40,659 nucleotides of DNA from a virus. Below the pieces are notes generated by a model that made no database searches, was not told the DNA's origin, and saw nothing but the letters and a program-made list of their open reading frames with translations. The translations under genes were made by a program, and so were the position numbers. Where the stretch lies: positions 1-40,659 of the IMG/VR virus record IMGVR_UViG_3300047319_000776, one strand, 5' to 3'. Below are positions 32,120 to 39,553 of this stretch, piece by piece; the first letter of the stretch is position 1; every line of letters begins with the position of its first letter.

Positions 32120-34208
32120 TCAGGTCGCGGCGCTTCGTGCGCAACTATACGATGCGGGCTTTCGGCCTGTGCCAGTTTACAATTTTGATATCCCTGGACC
32201 ATCTCCCGGCAAACGGCCGTGGGGAGAGGGATGGCAGATCAACGCTCGCCGCGATCCGCCGCTTGCGGCTGTCGAACGCCCGAGGCCGGAAGCACTCAAC
32301 ACCGGCATCCTCTGTGACGGTCTACGCGCCATCGATCTCGATATTGACAATTGGACACTTGCACAGCGCTGTAGGGCGATCGCGCTCGATATGTTCGGCG
32401 AGGCGCCCGTTAGAACGCGCGGCAATTCGGCACGCTGTCTGATCGTCTATCGCGCCGCGATCGGCGAACCGACCAAGCAGACGCTATCCGGTCGGTCCGG
32501 CAAAATCGAAGTGCTAGGCTACGGGCAACAGTTTGTCGCGTTCGGCCGGCATCACGAGGGGGCCGATCTGGAATGGTTCCCTGATGCGCCGGGCCAGGAA
32601 ATGTTGGCCGCGCTGCCGGCGATTACCGAGGATCAGGTGACGGCATATCTCGCCGCATGTGCGCCGATTATCGCGGCAGACCCGCCTAGACCATCAAACG
32701 GCCAGGGTCATGAAACAAGCGCACCGCAAGCCGACGCTTTACGTATCGCAGCAGCGTTGCTCACAATAAGCAACGATAAGGCCGCAGACTGGGAGTGGTG
32801 GAACCGTATTGGGATGGCGACTTGGCGCGCCTGCGATGGCAGCGCGCTAGGTTGGGAAGCATTCAATGCGTGGTCATCACGCCATGCCGCATACAACGCA
32901 AAGGAAACAAGAGAGCGCTGGGAGCACTACGCACGCAGCCCACCGACAAAGGTGGGCGCTGGCACCTTGTTTCACCTCGCCAAACAGGCCCAGCAGCGAC
33001 ACGAACAGAAGCAACGCGAGGCCCCGTCGGCTGATTGGACTGATGGAGCGCAACGCAACAAAGAAGGCGAACTCCGATCTAACCTGTTCAACGCCGTGCT
33101 AGCATTCCTGCGTGCTCCGACTCTAGCGAAAGCCTTCGCTTTTGATGAGATGCAGCAAGTTCCGCTTATCTTGCGGCAACTGCCATACGCCCCACTGGAC
33201 GGTGGCAATCGGCCCGTCCGCGATACTGATGTGACGGCCGCGCAGAACTGGTTGCAGGCTATTGGGATGCGGTCACTCGGCAAAGATGCAACCTACCAAG
33301 CTCTCGAATTGTCCGCGCGCCTTCACGCGTTTCATCCAGTGCGCGATTGGCTGGAAAGCCTCGAATGGGACGGCGAGCGTCGTATAGTCGGGTGGCTGCA
33401 AGCCTATTTAGGCGTCGAGCACAACGAGTATGCACGACAGATCGGCGCAATGTTTCTCGTTAGTATGATCGCTCGTATCTACGCGCCGGGCTGCAAAGCC
33501 GATTACATGCTGGTGCTTGAAGGGCCGCAGGGCGCAATGAAATCAACCGCGTGCCGCATTCTGGGTGGGCGATGGTTCTCCGATAGTCTGCCGGATATCC
33601 GCTCGGGCAAAGATGTGTCGCAACACCTCAACGGCAAATGGCTGATTGAGGTCGCGGAAATGTCCTCGCTCGACAAAGCGGAGACCGCTCTGCTCAAGTC
33701 ATTCCTGACGCGGGACGTGGAGCGTTACCGTCCCAGCTATGGGCGTATGGAGGTCATACAGCCTCGCCAGTGCATTTTTATCGGCACTACAAATAAGACC
33801 GTCTACCTACGCGACGAAAGCGGCGGCAGACGGTTCTGGCCAGTCCAGGTGGGCGTAATCGACCTGGAGGGATTAGTACGTGATCGATCGCAGCTATTGG
33901 CTGAAGCTGTGCAACTTTTCAAGGCGAGCTATCCGTGGTGGCCCACGGCAGAATTCGAGGCACAGCACATCAGGCCCCGCCAGGATGAACGATACGAGGT
34001 CGATGTATGGGAGGATTTGATCGGGCAATATTTGGTCGGCCGCTCGCGCGCCCTGGTGCTCGAAATCGCAACCGAGGCTGTGGGATTAGAGCGCGCGAGA
34101 ATCGGCACACACGAACAACGCAGGGTTGCTGCGGCGCTGGAGCGCTTAGGCTGGGAGCGCGCCAAGCGCGGCACCAAGGGTCAGCGTTTCTGGGAGAAGA
34201 GGTCATGA
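32106..34208 (+). CDS. primase-polymerase / VirE-type helicase
   Basis: A 700-residue replication protein. Residues 5-190 resemble the bifunctional prim-pol domain, with the metal-binding DLDID at 77-81 and an FVAFG segment near 145. Residues 205-295 look like a PriCT linker domain (WWNRIGMATWRACDG). From about 400 a VirE-type helicase follows, with Walker A GPQGAMKST (473-481), WLIEVAEM (512-519) and TTNKTVYLRDESGGRRFWPV-type sensor text at 560-580. It probably primes and unwinds phage DNA at the repeats just downstream. ATG 32106 is used; ATG 32058 would overlap the HNH gene more. Confidence 0.88.
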   Translation: MMTVDQVAALRAQLYDAGFRPVPVYNFDIPGPSPGKRPWGEGWQINARRDPPLAAVERPRPEALNTGILCDGLRAIDLDIDNWTLAQRCRAIALDMFGEAPVRTRGNSARCLIVYRAAIGEPTKQTLSGRSGKIEVLGYGQQFVAFGRHHEGADLEWFPDAPGQEMLAALPAITEDQVTAYLAACAPIIAADPPRPSNGQGHETSAPQADALRIAAALLTISNDKAADWEWWNRIGMATWRACDGSALGWEAFNAWSSRHAAYNAKETRERWEHYARSPPTKVGAGTLFHLAKQAQQRHEQKQREAPSADWTDGAQRNKEGELRSNLFNAVLAFLRAPTLAKAFAFDEMQQVPLILRQLPYAPLDGGNRPVRDTDVTAAQNWLQAIGMRSLGKDATYQALELSARLHAFHPVRDWLESLEWDGERRIVGWLQAYLGVEHNEYARQIGAMFLVSMIARIYAPGCKADYMLVLEGPQGAMKSTACRILGGRWFSDSLPDIRSGKDVSQHLNGKWLIEVAEMSSLDKAETALLKSFLTRDVERYRPSYGRMEVIQPRQCIFIGTTNKTVYLRDESGGRRFWPVQVGVIDLEGLVRDRSQLLAEAVQLFKASYPWWPTAEFEAQHIRPRQDERYEVDVWEDLIGQYLVGRSRALVLEIATEAVGLERARIGTHEQRRVAAALERLGWERAKRGTKGQRFWEKRS

Positions 34209-34334
34209 CGCATGACGCACTCTGACGCACTCACCTGTACGAAGCAGTGAAAAATTTAGTGGCCAAAGCGCTCGCGCGAGCGGACGCGTTCACCGCCTCT
34301 ATGGTGAAATGCGTCGGAATCCGTCAGTGCGTCA
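34206..34334. other. iteron-like repeats, candidate replication origin
   Basis: TGACGCA-type units lie in tandem at 34206-34212, 34213-34222 and 34223-34232 (the last two are identical TGACGCACTC), and inverted copies are at 34310-34315 and 34328-34334. Between them are an A/T tract (GAAAAATTTAG near 34249) and a perfect 14-base palindrome at 34269-34282. This follows the replication gene directly, as iteron origins often do. Operator function is the alternative. Confidence 0.55.
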
Positions 34335-34375
34335 GCAGTTGAGGCAACCGGCTACCACCAACGGGAGGAAACGCC

Positions 34376-34582
34376 ATGCCAATCCAGCGCCCGCCGCAAC
34401 CACCGCCGCGGCCGACCGCGCTGAACCACGCGCCGCGCCTATCGGTCCCGACGCCGCCTAGTGCGTGGCGCGGACCGGCCGCGCAGGTCCAGCGGCCGCC
34501 GAAGCCGCCGATCGCGGCGCGCCAGCCGTGCGGCTTCTGCGGCCGCGTGCGGGCTTGGGTCGTGCGAAAGGTCGGGCGGTGA
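34376..34582 (+). CDS. Pro-rich small protein with CxxC end
   Basis: A 68-residue protein with GGGAGGAAA upstream of the ATG. The first 50 residues are Pro/Arg/Ala-rich, and the end has CGFCGRVRAWVV, a possible zinc knuckle half. Its stop overlaps GTG 34579. No family is recognised. Confidence 0.6.
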   Translation: MPIQRPPQPPPRPTALNHAPRLSVPTPPSAWRGPAAQVQRPPKPPIAARQPCGFCGRVRAWVVRKVGR

Positions 34583-34920
34583 ACCGCGCGCGGGCCGGCA
34601 GGGTTGAATCTGGGGGCGGATCGGCGCTAAATTCCCAGCAACCGGACGCCGCTATCAACGACGCCCGGCCGCCGGTTAGGCTCGGAAGCGGAACACGATG
34701 GTTAGGCGTATCCGCTTCCAGCCCACCCGGATCACGACGCGGACTTTCATCCTCGCGTTCTCCGGTGCGACTGCACCCTGTCCGGGCGGACCCGTCAGAG
34801 TTGCCCGGACTCGCGGGCAATCAGTCGCACACGGGACATACCACAACTCCACCATCTACTGAAACGAAACCGGCCTGGAACGGCGTCGGCTGGCCATCGC
34901 CCGACGACTTCTGGCCATGA
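34579..34920 (+). CDS. hypothetical protein, low complexity then Trp-rich end
   Basis: A 113-residue reading from GTG 34579. Most of it is Arg/Ser/Pro/Gly low complexity over a stretch full of inverted repeats, but the end (TKPAWNGVGWPSPDDFWP) looks like real protein and its stop overlaps the next start (ATGA). The true start may lie further in, for instance near 34769. Function is unknown. Confidence 0.45.
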   Translation: MNRARAGRVESGGGSALNSQQPDAAINDARPPVRLGSGTRWLGVSASSPPGSRRGLSSSRSPVRLHPVRADPSELPGLAGNQSHTGHTTTPPSTETKPAWNGVGWPSPDDFWP

Positions 34921-35444
34921 CCAGCAACGCGCCGTCGCTCGACCGGCTCCGCCATGCCGAGGCGATCGAGGCGCCGCGCGTCGATGCGGCGAGCTTCCGC
35001 CAAGGCTGGCGCGTCCGCTCGCGGCTCGACCGGTTGTTCGCCGATCGCCGGATCAGCGGCGAGGTCTGGCAGGCGGCGGTCGAGTATCGCGACGCCTGGG
35101 CGCGCGTCCTGGCCGGTGGCGGCGGCGAGCTTGGCGGCACGCGGATCAGCGGCGGCGCCGACGTGCACGACCGGCAGATCGCTTTGGTCGGCACGCTCGC
35201 GGTCTTGGTCGAGATCGAGCGGCGGCTCGGCCGTCTCCCGACCGCGCTCTGCGTTGCCTGCGTCGTCGAGGACCTGTCCTGGCCGGAGATCGGCCGGCGG
35301 TGCGGCCGGAGTAATCACACCGCGGTGACCTGGACCGTCTACGCCCTCCGCGCGCTCGCCGGCGCCTGGGCTACGCGGCGGGAAGGCGGTCTGGACGGGT
35401 TAGCGGAGCGGCGGGACGCTCGGCGCCGTCTACGGGCTTCCTAG
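34917..35444 (+). CDS. putative HTH regulator (sigma region 4-like)
   Basis: A 175-residue basic protein. The C-terminal part reads CVVEDLSWPEIGRRCGRSNH, then TAVTWTVYALRALAGAW, resembling a sigma-70 region 4 or ArpU-type HTH. The first half is helical and charged. It is the last gene before the cargo region and could regulate late genes. Family membership is inferred from the HTH pattern only. Confidence 0.6.
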   Translation: MTSNAPSLDRLRHAEAIEAPRVDAASFRQGWRVRSRLDRLFADRRISGEVWQAAVEYRDAWARVLAGGGGELGGTRISGGADVHDRQIALVGTLAVLVEIERRLGRLPTALCVACVVEDLSWPEIGRRCGRSNHTAVTWTVYALRALAGAWATRREGGLDGLAERRDARRRLRAS

Positions 35445-35476
35445 GGCCGGGACGGACCGTGTGGCAAATCGGCAAC

Positions 35477-35509
35477 ATTGCTCAAAACCCCCGGCGAGTT
35501 TTGAGCAAT
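35477..35509. repeat. 12-bp perfect inverted repeat
   Basis: ATTGCTCAAAAC and its exact complement GTTTTGAGCAAT flank CCCCGGCGA. No T run follows, so a protein-binding site or weak bidirectional terminator is more likely than a standard terminator. It lies 33 bases after the HTH gene in a 223-base gap. Confidence 0.65.
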
Positions 35510-35559
35510 GGGGAGAATCGGGAACGAAGCCGAGTCGTGACCTACGGTTAGTGAAGCGT

Positions 35560-35579
35560 GACATTTTAGGAAAAATGTC
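35560..35579. repeat. 8-bp inverted repeat GACATTTT/AAAATGTC
   Basis: The arms enclose AGGA. It is A/T-rich, in the same gap as the 12-bp inverted repeat, and may be an operator. A smaller GATTG/CAATC pair follows near 35584-35596. Confidence 0.5.
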
Positions 35580-35631
35580 GCTCGATTGTGGCAATCGCCC
35601 GGTTGCTCCGTGTCAGGCGCGAAATGGGGCA

Positions 35632-35642
35632 TTTTGAAGCCT
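35632..35642. repeat. direct repeat flanking the radical SAM gene, left copy
   Basis: TTTTGAAGCCT, followed by CACGC. The matching copy at 36594-36604 is followed by AGCT and then CACGC. The pair encloses the only minus-strand gene in this half of the window. Confidence 0.65.
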
Positions 35643-35665
35643 CACGCCCCGTGATGAGGTGAGGC
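35639..35665 (-). terminator. possible terminator after radical SAM gene
   Basis: GCCTCAC and GTGAGGC form a seven-base stem with a 13-base loop just past the stop codon. On the minus strand TTCAAAATG follows, a weak T tract. Confidence 0.4.
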
Positions 35666-35667
35666 GG

Positions 35668-36549
35668 TCAGATCAGCACCGTCTGCCGCTCATCAGCCCT
35701 ATCACTGGTCTTAGCCGAAGCGTCGTAGCCGGCGAAGTCGGTGTATTTCCAGAACCGGCCGTTGACCCAACGCTGCACCTGCTTAAGCCTGCGCTCGGTC
35801 CAGTCGAACCGGACATGCGGGCGCTTCTCCAGCGCATTCAGCTTGATGAACGGCTGGGCATACGGCTCGCCGCCCCAGGCGATCACCTCCCTGATCCGCT
35901 CCATGCACGCAGCAAACGGCTCGTTGCCGATCAGCGTGTAAACCTGCTTCTTGCGCGGGCTGACATCACGCAGCATCCGCATCACCCGCTCGACATCCGG
36001 CCGGTCGCGCGCTTCATCGAACGCAAAGCGCCACGGCCCCTGGTTGATCCCCCGCCATCGAGCGAACACGTCCTCATCGAACGTCGCCGGCTCGAACCCG
36101 CTCTGCGCATCCGCCAGCATCATACCAGTCGCCTTGTAGCGGCCGATGATGTGGTCCTGATACTCAGCCGGCAGGCCCGACAGGTTGTTGTCGCAAAGCA
36201 CCGGCCGCACCGGGAAGTCAGGCAGCAAGGTGAACGTCTTGCCCTCCATCTTCGGCACGATGCAGAACCAGCATCCGACCGGACAGCCCCGGCTTGCCAT
36301 CGTCGCCATCGGGTTGTGATGCACCAGGGCATCCGGCACATCGCCACCAAGCTCTGCCACGTCGGCCAGATAGTGCTTGCGGGTAAACACCCCAGGACCG
36401 CCAGCGCGCACCGTGTAGCCCTGCGCCCGATACCAGACGGCCCGCATGTAGGCGTCGTCCAGGCGCCACGAAAAGGCCACCGACAGGAACGCCGTCTCGC
36501 CTTCTGTCCACTCAGCGAGTCCGTTTACCCAGGTGCCTGTCGGCGTCAT
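35668..36549 (-). CDS. radical SAM enzyme
   Basis: A 293-residue protein with the canonical CxxxCxxC cluster-binding motif in SRGCPVGCWFCIVPK (Cys89, 93 and 96). The N-terminal 85 residues form a domain with FLSVAFSWRL and GVFTRKHYLADVAE. After the motif come LLPDFPVRPVLCDNNLSGLP and, near the end, IKLNALEKRPHVRFDW. It binds a 4Fe-4S cluster and cleaves S-adenosylmethionine; the substrate is unknown. It stands alone on the minus strand between direct repeats, as a moron would. DNA or tRNA modification are possibilities. Confidence 0.85.
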   Translation of the reverse strand: MTPTGTWVNGLAEWTEGETAFLSVAFSWRLDDAYMRAVWYRAQGYTVRAGGPGVFTRKHYLADVAELGGDVPDALVHHNPMATMASRGCPVGCWFCIVPKMEGKTFTLLPDFPVRPVLCDNNLSGLPAEYQDHIIGRYKATGMMLADAQSGFEPATFDEDVFARWRGINQGPWRFAFDEARDRPDVERVMRMLRDVSPRKKQVYTLIGNEPFAACMERIREVIAWGGEPYAQPFIKLNALEKRPHVRFDWTERRLKQVQRWVNGRFWKYTDFAGYDASAKTSDRADERQTVLI

Positions 36550-36593
36550 GTAGAGAAAATCATGCTACTTCTGTCTACTCTCCAAAATCAGCC

Positions 36594-36604
36594 TTTTGAA
36601 GCCT
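36594..36604. repeat. direct repeat flanking the radical SAM gene, right copy
   Basis: A second TTTTGAAGCCT, 45 bases upstream of the radical SAM start. It matches 35632-35642 exactly. A small inverted repeat CGTTGC/GCAACG is at 36678-36691. Confidence 0.65.
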
Positions 36605-36719
36605 AGCTCACGCGATCCGGCGCACGATTATTGCGCGGGCTTCCAATCGGTGGTAGCGATTCTGTCAGCCTAGCAGCCGTTGCGTGCAACGCCCCGGCCA
36701 GCGAACGCCAATTCATCCC

Positions 36720-37031
36720 ATGAAACGAGAACACTTCGAGCGCGGCGCCATCGTCGCATCTGCTGGTCGAACGTGGGTTATCTGGACCTATCCGCGAGGC
36801 CGCTATACCGATCCGCTGGCACTGCCAGTCGCGCCGCAGCACGGCCCGCGGCATCGCTCGCATGTCCGGATCGAGTTGCGCGGCCGTGTCGCCATGATCG
36901 CGACGCTCGATGCGGTTCCGCTCGACGCTTCCGAATGCGCGCTGCTCGGCCGCCTGCCGCTCGATACGATCGCGGAGATCGAATTAACGATGCGTCGCGC
37001 CGCTCAAGCGCGCGATCAGGAGCGGGTCTAA
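36720..37031 (+). CDS. small hypothetical protein, possibly MazF/PemK-like fold
   Basis: A 103-residue protein starting MKREHFERGAIVASAGRTWV. The order of strands (RGAIVASAGRTWVIWTYP, LALPVAP, VRIELRGRVAMIATLDAVPL) and the end LLGRLPLDTIAEIELTMRRA recall the MazF/PemK barrel, whose last helix follows LG-L. No antitoxin-like gene adjoins, so a toxin role is doubtful. It sits 3 bases before the beta-helix gene. Confidence 0.55.
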   Translation: MKREHFERGAIVASAGRTWVIWTYPRGRYTDPLALPVAPQHGPRHRSHVRIELRGRVAMIATLDAVPLDASECALLGRLPLDTIAEIELTMRRAAQARDQERV

Positions 37032-37034
37032 GCT

Positions 37035-38198
37035 ATGGCAGTTTTGACCGTTTCCGCTGGGCAAAGCATCCAGGCCGCGATCGACGCCGCGGCTCCCGGC
37101 GATACGATCGATGTGCAGACCGGCATTTATAGCGACCAGTTTCTTACCGTCCGCACATCGCTGACCCTGCAAGCGGTCGGCGGCGAAGTGGTGATGACCG
37201 AGGACACCTCGCCGCCCGATGGCAAAGCCATGATCACCGAGGGCGCGGCCGGCGTTTCGGTCGCGATCAATGGCTTCGACATATCGGGCGTATCGGTGGG
37301 TGATCAGAATGGCGCGGCGATCCGCTATGAGGGCGGCAATCTCTCGTTGTCGAATGATTATTTCCACAACAACCAAGAGGGCCTACTCGGCGCCGCAGAC
37401 CCGGCCGGTTCAATCTCGATTGACCATAGTGAATTCGCCTTCAATGGCGACGGTTCAGGCAGCACGCACAACATCTACGTCGGAGCCATCGCGGACTTCT
37501 CGCTCACCGATAGCTACATCCACGACGCCGTTGTCGGCCATGAGGTGAAGTCGCGCGCCGCCAACAACACGATAACCGGGGACCGCATCTTCGATAACAA
37601 CGGCTCGGCGAGCTATTCGATCGACCTACCGAACGGCGGCAACGCAACGATCAGCGGCAATACGATCGAGCAGGGACCGAACACGCAGAACCCCTTTATT
37701 GTCGCCTATGGCGAGGAGGGCGCGTCCAATCCCGGCACCGACGTGTCGATCGCTGGGAACACCATCGTCAACGATGATCCCCGCGGTTCCTTCCTGCTCA
37801 ATCCGAGCGGTGTCGCGCCAGCGTTCAGCAGCAATCAAGCGTTCGGCCTCGATGCGTCGAAGCTGCCGTCAGGAACGGTGCTGCTGGCCAACCGGCCAAG
37901 CCTCGACACGTCATCGCTGACCTTCATCAATCCTCCTTCGTCACCCACAGGATCAACGTCACCCCCAGAAACACCGCCACCGCCACCGCCAGTATCGCCA
38001 CCCCAGCCCATCCCACCGCCGCCTCCACCGCCAGCCGAAACGTTGGATCAGTACCACGTCATGGTGCTGGCTGATTTCAACGTCTACGCCGCCGCGCATC
38101 CGACGGTATGGATCAGCCCGACAGCGCTGACGGCGATCGTGACGGAAATCACCTCGACCTCGATCCTGACGCACGTTCCCGGCGACCTCTGGTCGTAA
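37035..38198 (+). CDS. right-handed beta-helix protein with Pro-rich linker
   Basis: A 387-residue protein. It opens with SIQAAIDAAAPGDTIDVQTG, the usual start of pectate-lyase-like beta-helices, and continues through Asn/Gly-rich coils (NDYFHNNQEG, GNTIEQGPN, IAGNTIVNDD) to about residue 275. A Pro-rich linker at about 300-335 joins a C-terminal domain of 50 residues. No signal peptide is seen. It could be a tailspike-type depolymerase encoded away from the tail genes, or host-derived cargo. No catalytic residues can be named. Confidence 0.75.
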   Translation: MAVLTVSAGQSIQAAIDAAAPGDTIDVQTGIYSDQFLTVRTSLTLQAVGGEVVMTEDTSPPDGKAMITEGAAGVSVAINGFDISGVSVGDQNGAAIRYEGGNLSLSNDYFHNNQEGLLGAADPAGSISIDHSEFAFNGDGSGSTHNIYVGAIADFSLTDSYIHDAVVGHEVKSRAANNTITGDRIFDNNGSASYSIDLPNGGNATISGNTIEQGPNTQNPFIVAYGEEGASNPGTDVSIAGNTIVNDDPRGSFLLNPSGVAPAFSSNQAFGLDASKLPSGTVLLANRPSLDTSSLTFINPPSSPTGSTSPPETPPPPPPVSPPQPIPPPPPPPAETLDQYHVMVLADFNVYAAAHPTVWISPTALTAIVTEITSTSILTHVPGDLWS

Positions 38199-38220
38199 CC
38201 TCCTGCAAGGAACCCTGCAC

Positions 38221-38883
38221 ATGCGTACCATGCTCCTCGCCGCTACGGTTCTCGGCTTCGCGGTCATTGCGCCGGCCGGCGCCACGCAGATCATCAGCTT
38301 CGGTCAGACTTCCGGCAGCAACACCGTCGTTGCGACCGACAACGGCACCGTAACCAACATCTCGATCACCAATGCTGGCGTGCTGATTGATCAGTTGTTC
38401 GGCGCCACAACACCACCCGCAATCGCCGCCGTAATGAACCTGACGGCGCACTCGATTGATGCTGCGCTATCGATTGGTAATGCCTTCTTGCAGCATTATT
38501 CGGGCAGCTTCTCGATCGTCGGCGCTGGCAACGTCAACGAACTTAGCGGCTCATTCAGCGACGCGGCATTCGGCACCTCGACCGGTAGTCAGTTGTCGAT
38601 CAACGTCGCGGCGCCACCCGACGCGCTGAGCCTGTCGTCCGATGTGATCCCGGCCGCCGACCTGACGCTGCCGGCATCGTTTACGCTGGCGATGTCCAAC
38701 ATTCCGGCACCGCCCAACGGACCGGGCCTGCATCTCGACGGCACCACGATCGCCGCATTCGACGCTTCGTTCTCCGGCGTCGCGAACGCGACCACCGTTG
38801 CCGCGCCCGAGCCAGTCTCGCTTGCGTTACTGTGCACCGGCTTGGCCGGTCTGGTCTTCGTCAAGCGGCGCAATGCCCGCTAG
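38221..38883 (+). CDS. PEP-CTERM secreted protein
   Basis: A 220-residue protein with a signal peptide (MRTMLLAATVLGFAVIAPAG, cleavage after ATA-like GAT) and a C-terminal PEP-CTERM sorting signal: APEPVSLALLCTGLAGLVFV followed by KRRNAR. The mature region is Ser/Thr/Ala-rich and beta-type. Such proteins are cut and exported by a host exosortase, often for extracellular polysaccharide. AAGGAA precedes the ATG. In a phage this is unusual and suggests cargo that acts on the host surface. It overlaps the ParB-like gene by 11 bases. Confidence 0.85.
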   Translation: MRTMLLAATVLGFAVIAPAGATQIISFGQTSGSNTVVATDNGTVTNISITNAGVLIDQLFGATTPPAIAAVMNLTAHSIDAALSIGNAFLQHYSGSFSIVGAGNVNELSGSFSDAAFGTSTGSQLSINVAAPPDALSLSSDVIPAADLTLPASFTLAMSNIPAPPNGPGLHLDGTTIAAFDASFSGVANATTVAAPEPVSLALLCTGLAGLVFVKRRNAR

Positions 38884-39553
38884 TCGCAAGGCGACATCAA
38901 AGCCGGCGCCGCCCAAGATCGAGTGGCCGGCGGATCAGGTCGAGCGGCGACCGATCGCCGAGCTTGTGCCGTATGCGCGCAATGCTCGATTGCATTCCGA
39001 CGCACAGATCGCACAGATCGCCGCGTCTATACGCGAGTGGGGCTGGACGATACCGGTTCTGGTAGATGAGACCGGCGCTTTGATCGCCGGCCACGGCCGC
39101 GTCCTCGCCGCGCGGCAGTTGGAGATCGAGGCGGTTCCGACGATGGTCGCTCGCGGCTGGTCGGAGGCGAAAATCAGGGCGTATCGGATCGCCGACAACA
39201 AGCTCGGCCTGAACGCCGGTTGGGACACCGCAATGCTCGGCCTGGAACTCGCCGACCTGCGAGACCTCGGCGCCGAGATAAACCTCACCGGCTTTGCCGC
39301 CTTTGAACTCGACGCGCTATTCGGCGACGGTGTTGCTGATCCCGACAAGCAGTGGGGTGGAATGCCGGAGTTCGAGAACGAAGATAAAACCGCATATCAG
39401 CGCATCGTCGTTCACTTCAAAGACCAGACCGCGGTCGACGCCTTCGCGGAACTGATCGGTCAGAAGATAACCGAGAAAACCCGCTTTCTGTGGTTCCCCG
39501 AGATCGAGATCGGGCATTACGCCGACAAGGAATATGCTACCGGTGAATCCTGA
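38873..39553 (+). CDS. ParB-like N-terminal domain protein
   Basis: A 226-residue protein. Residues 24-115 form a ParB/Srx-type domain: RRPIAELVPYARNARLHSD, then IREWGWTIPVLVDE and the GHGR motif (73-76). In many phages this domain is fused to a DNA methyltransferase; here no methylase follows. Instead, residues 165-226 (EDKTAYQRIVVHFKDQTAVD, then LTEKTR-like ITEKTRFLWFPEIEIG) form a different C-terminal region. It overlaps the next gene by 20 bases, so it probably works with the glycosyltransferase-like protein. Confidence 0.85.
   Translation: MPASRKATSKPAPPKIEWPADQVERRPIAELVPYARNARLHSDAQIAQIAASIREWGWTIPVLVDETGALIAGHGRVLAARQLEIEAVPTMVARGWSEAKIRAYRIADNKLGLNAGWDTAMLGLELADLRDLGAEINLTGFAAFELDALFGDGVADPDKQWGGMPEFENEDKTAYQRIVVHFKDQTAVDAFAELIGQKITEKTRFLWFPEIEIGHYADKEYATGES

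Noticed and set aside
34801-34820. TTGCCCG...CGGGCAA as a sixth repressor operator
   Set aside because: The spacing is six bases rather than three and it lies within a reading frame, so it does not fit the operator pattern.
34768-34833. Possible tRNA-like cloverleaf
   Set aside because: There is no T-loop GTTCGA-type sequence and no plausible anticodon arm; stems compete with each other.
35659-36606. 315-residue plus-strand frame opposite the radical SAM gene
   Set aside because: The minus strand has an intact CxxxCxxC motif; the plus-strand text shows no domain and is His/Arg-rich.
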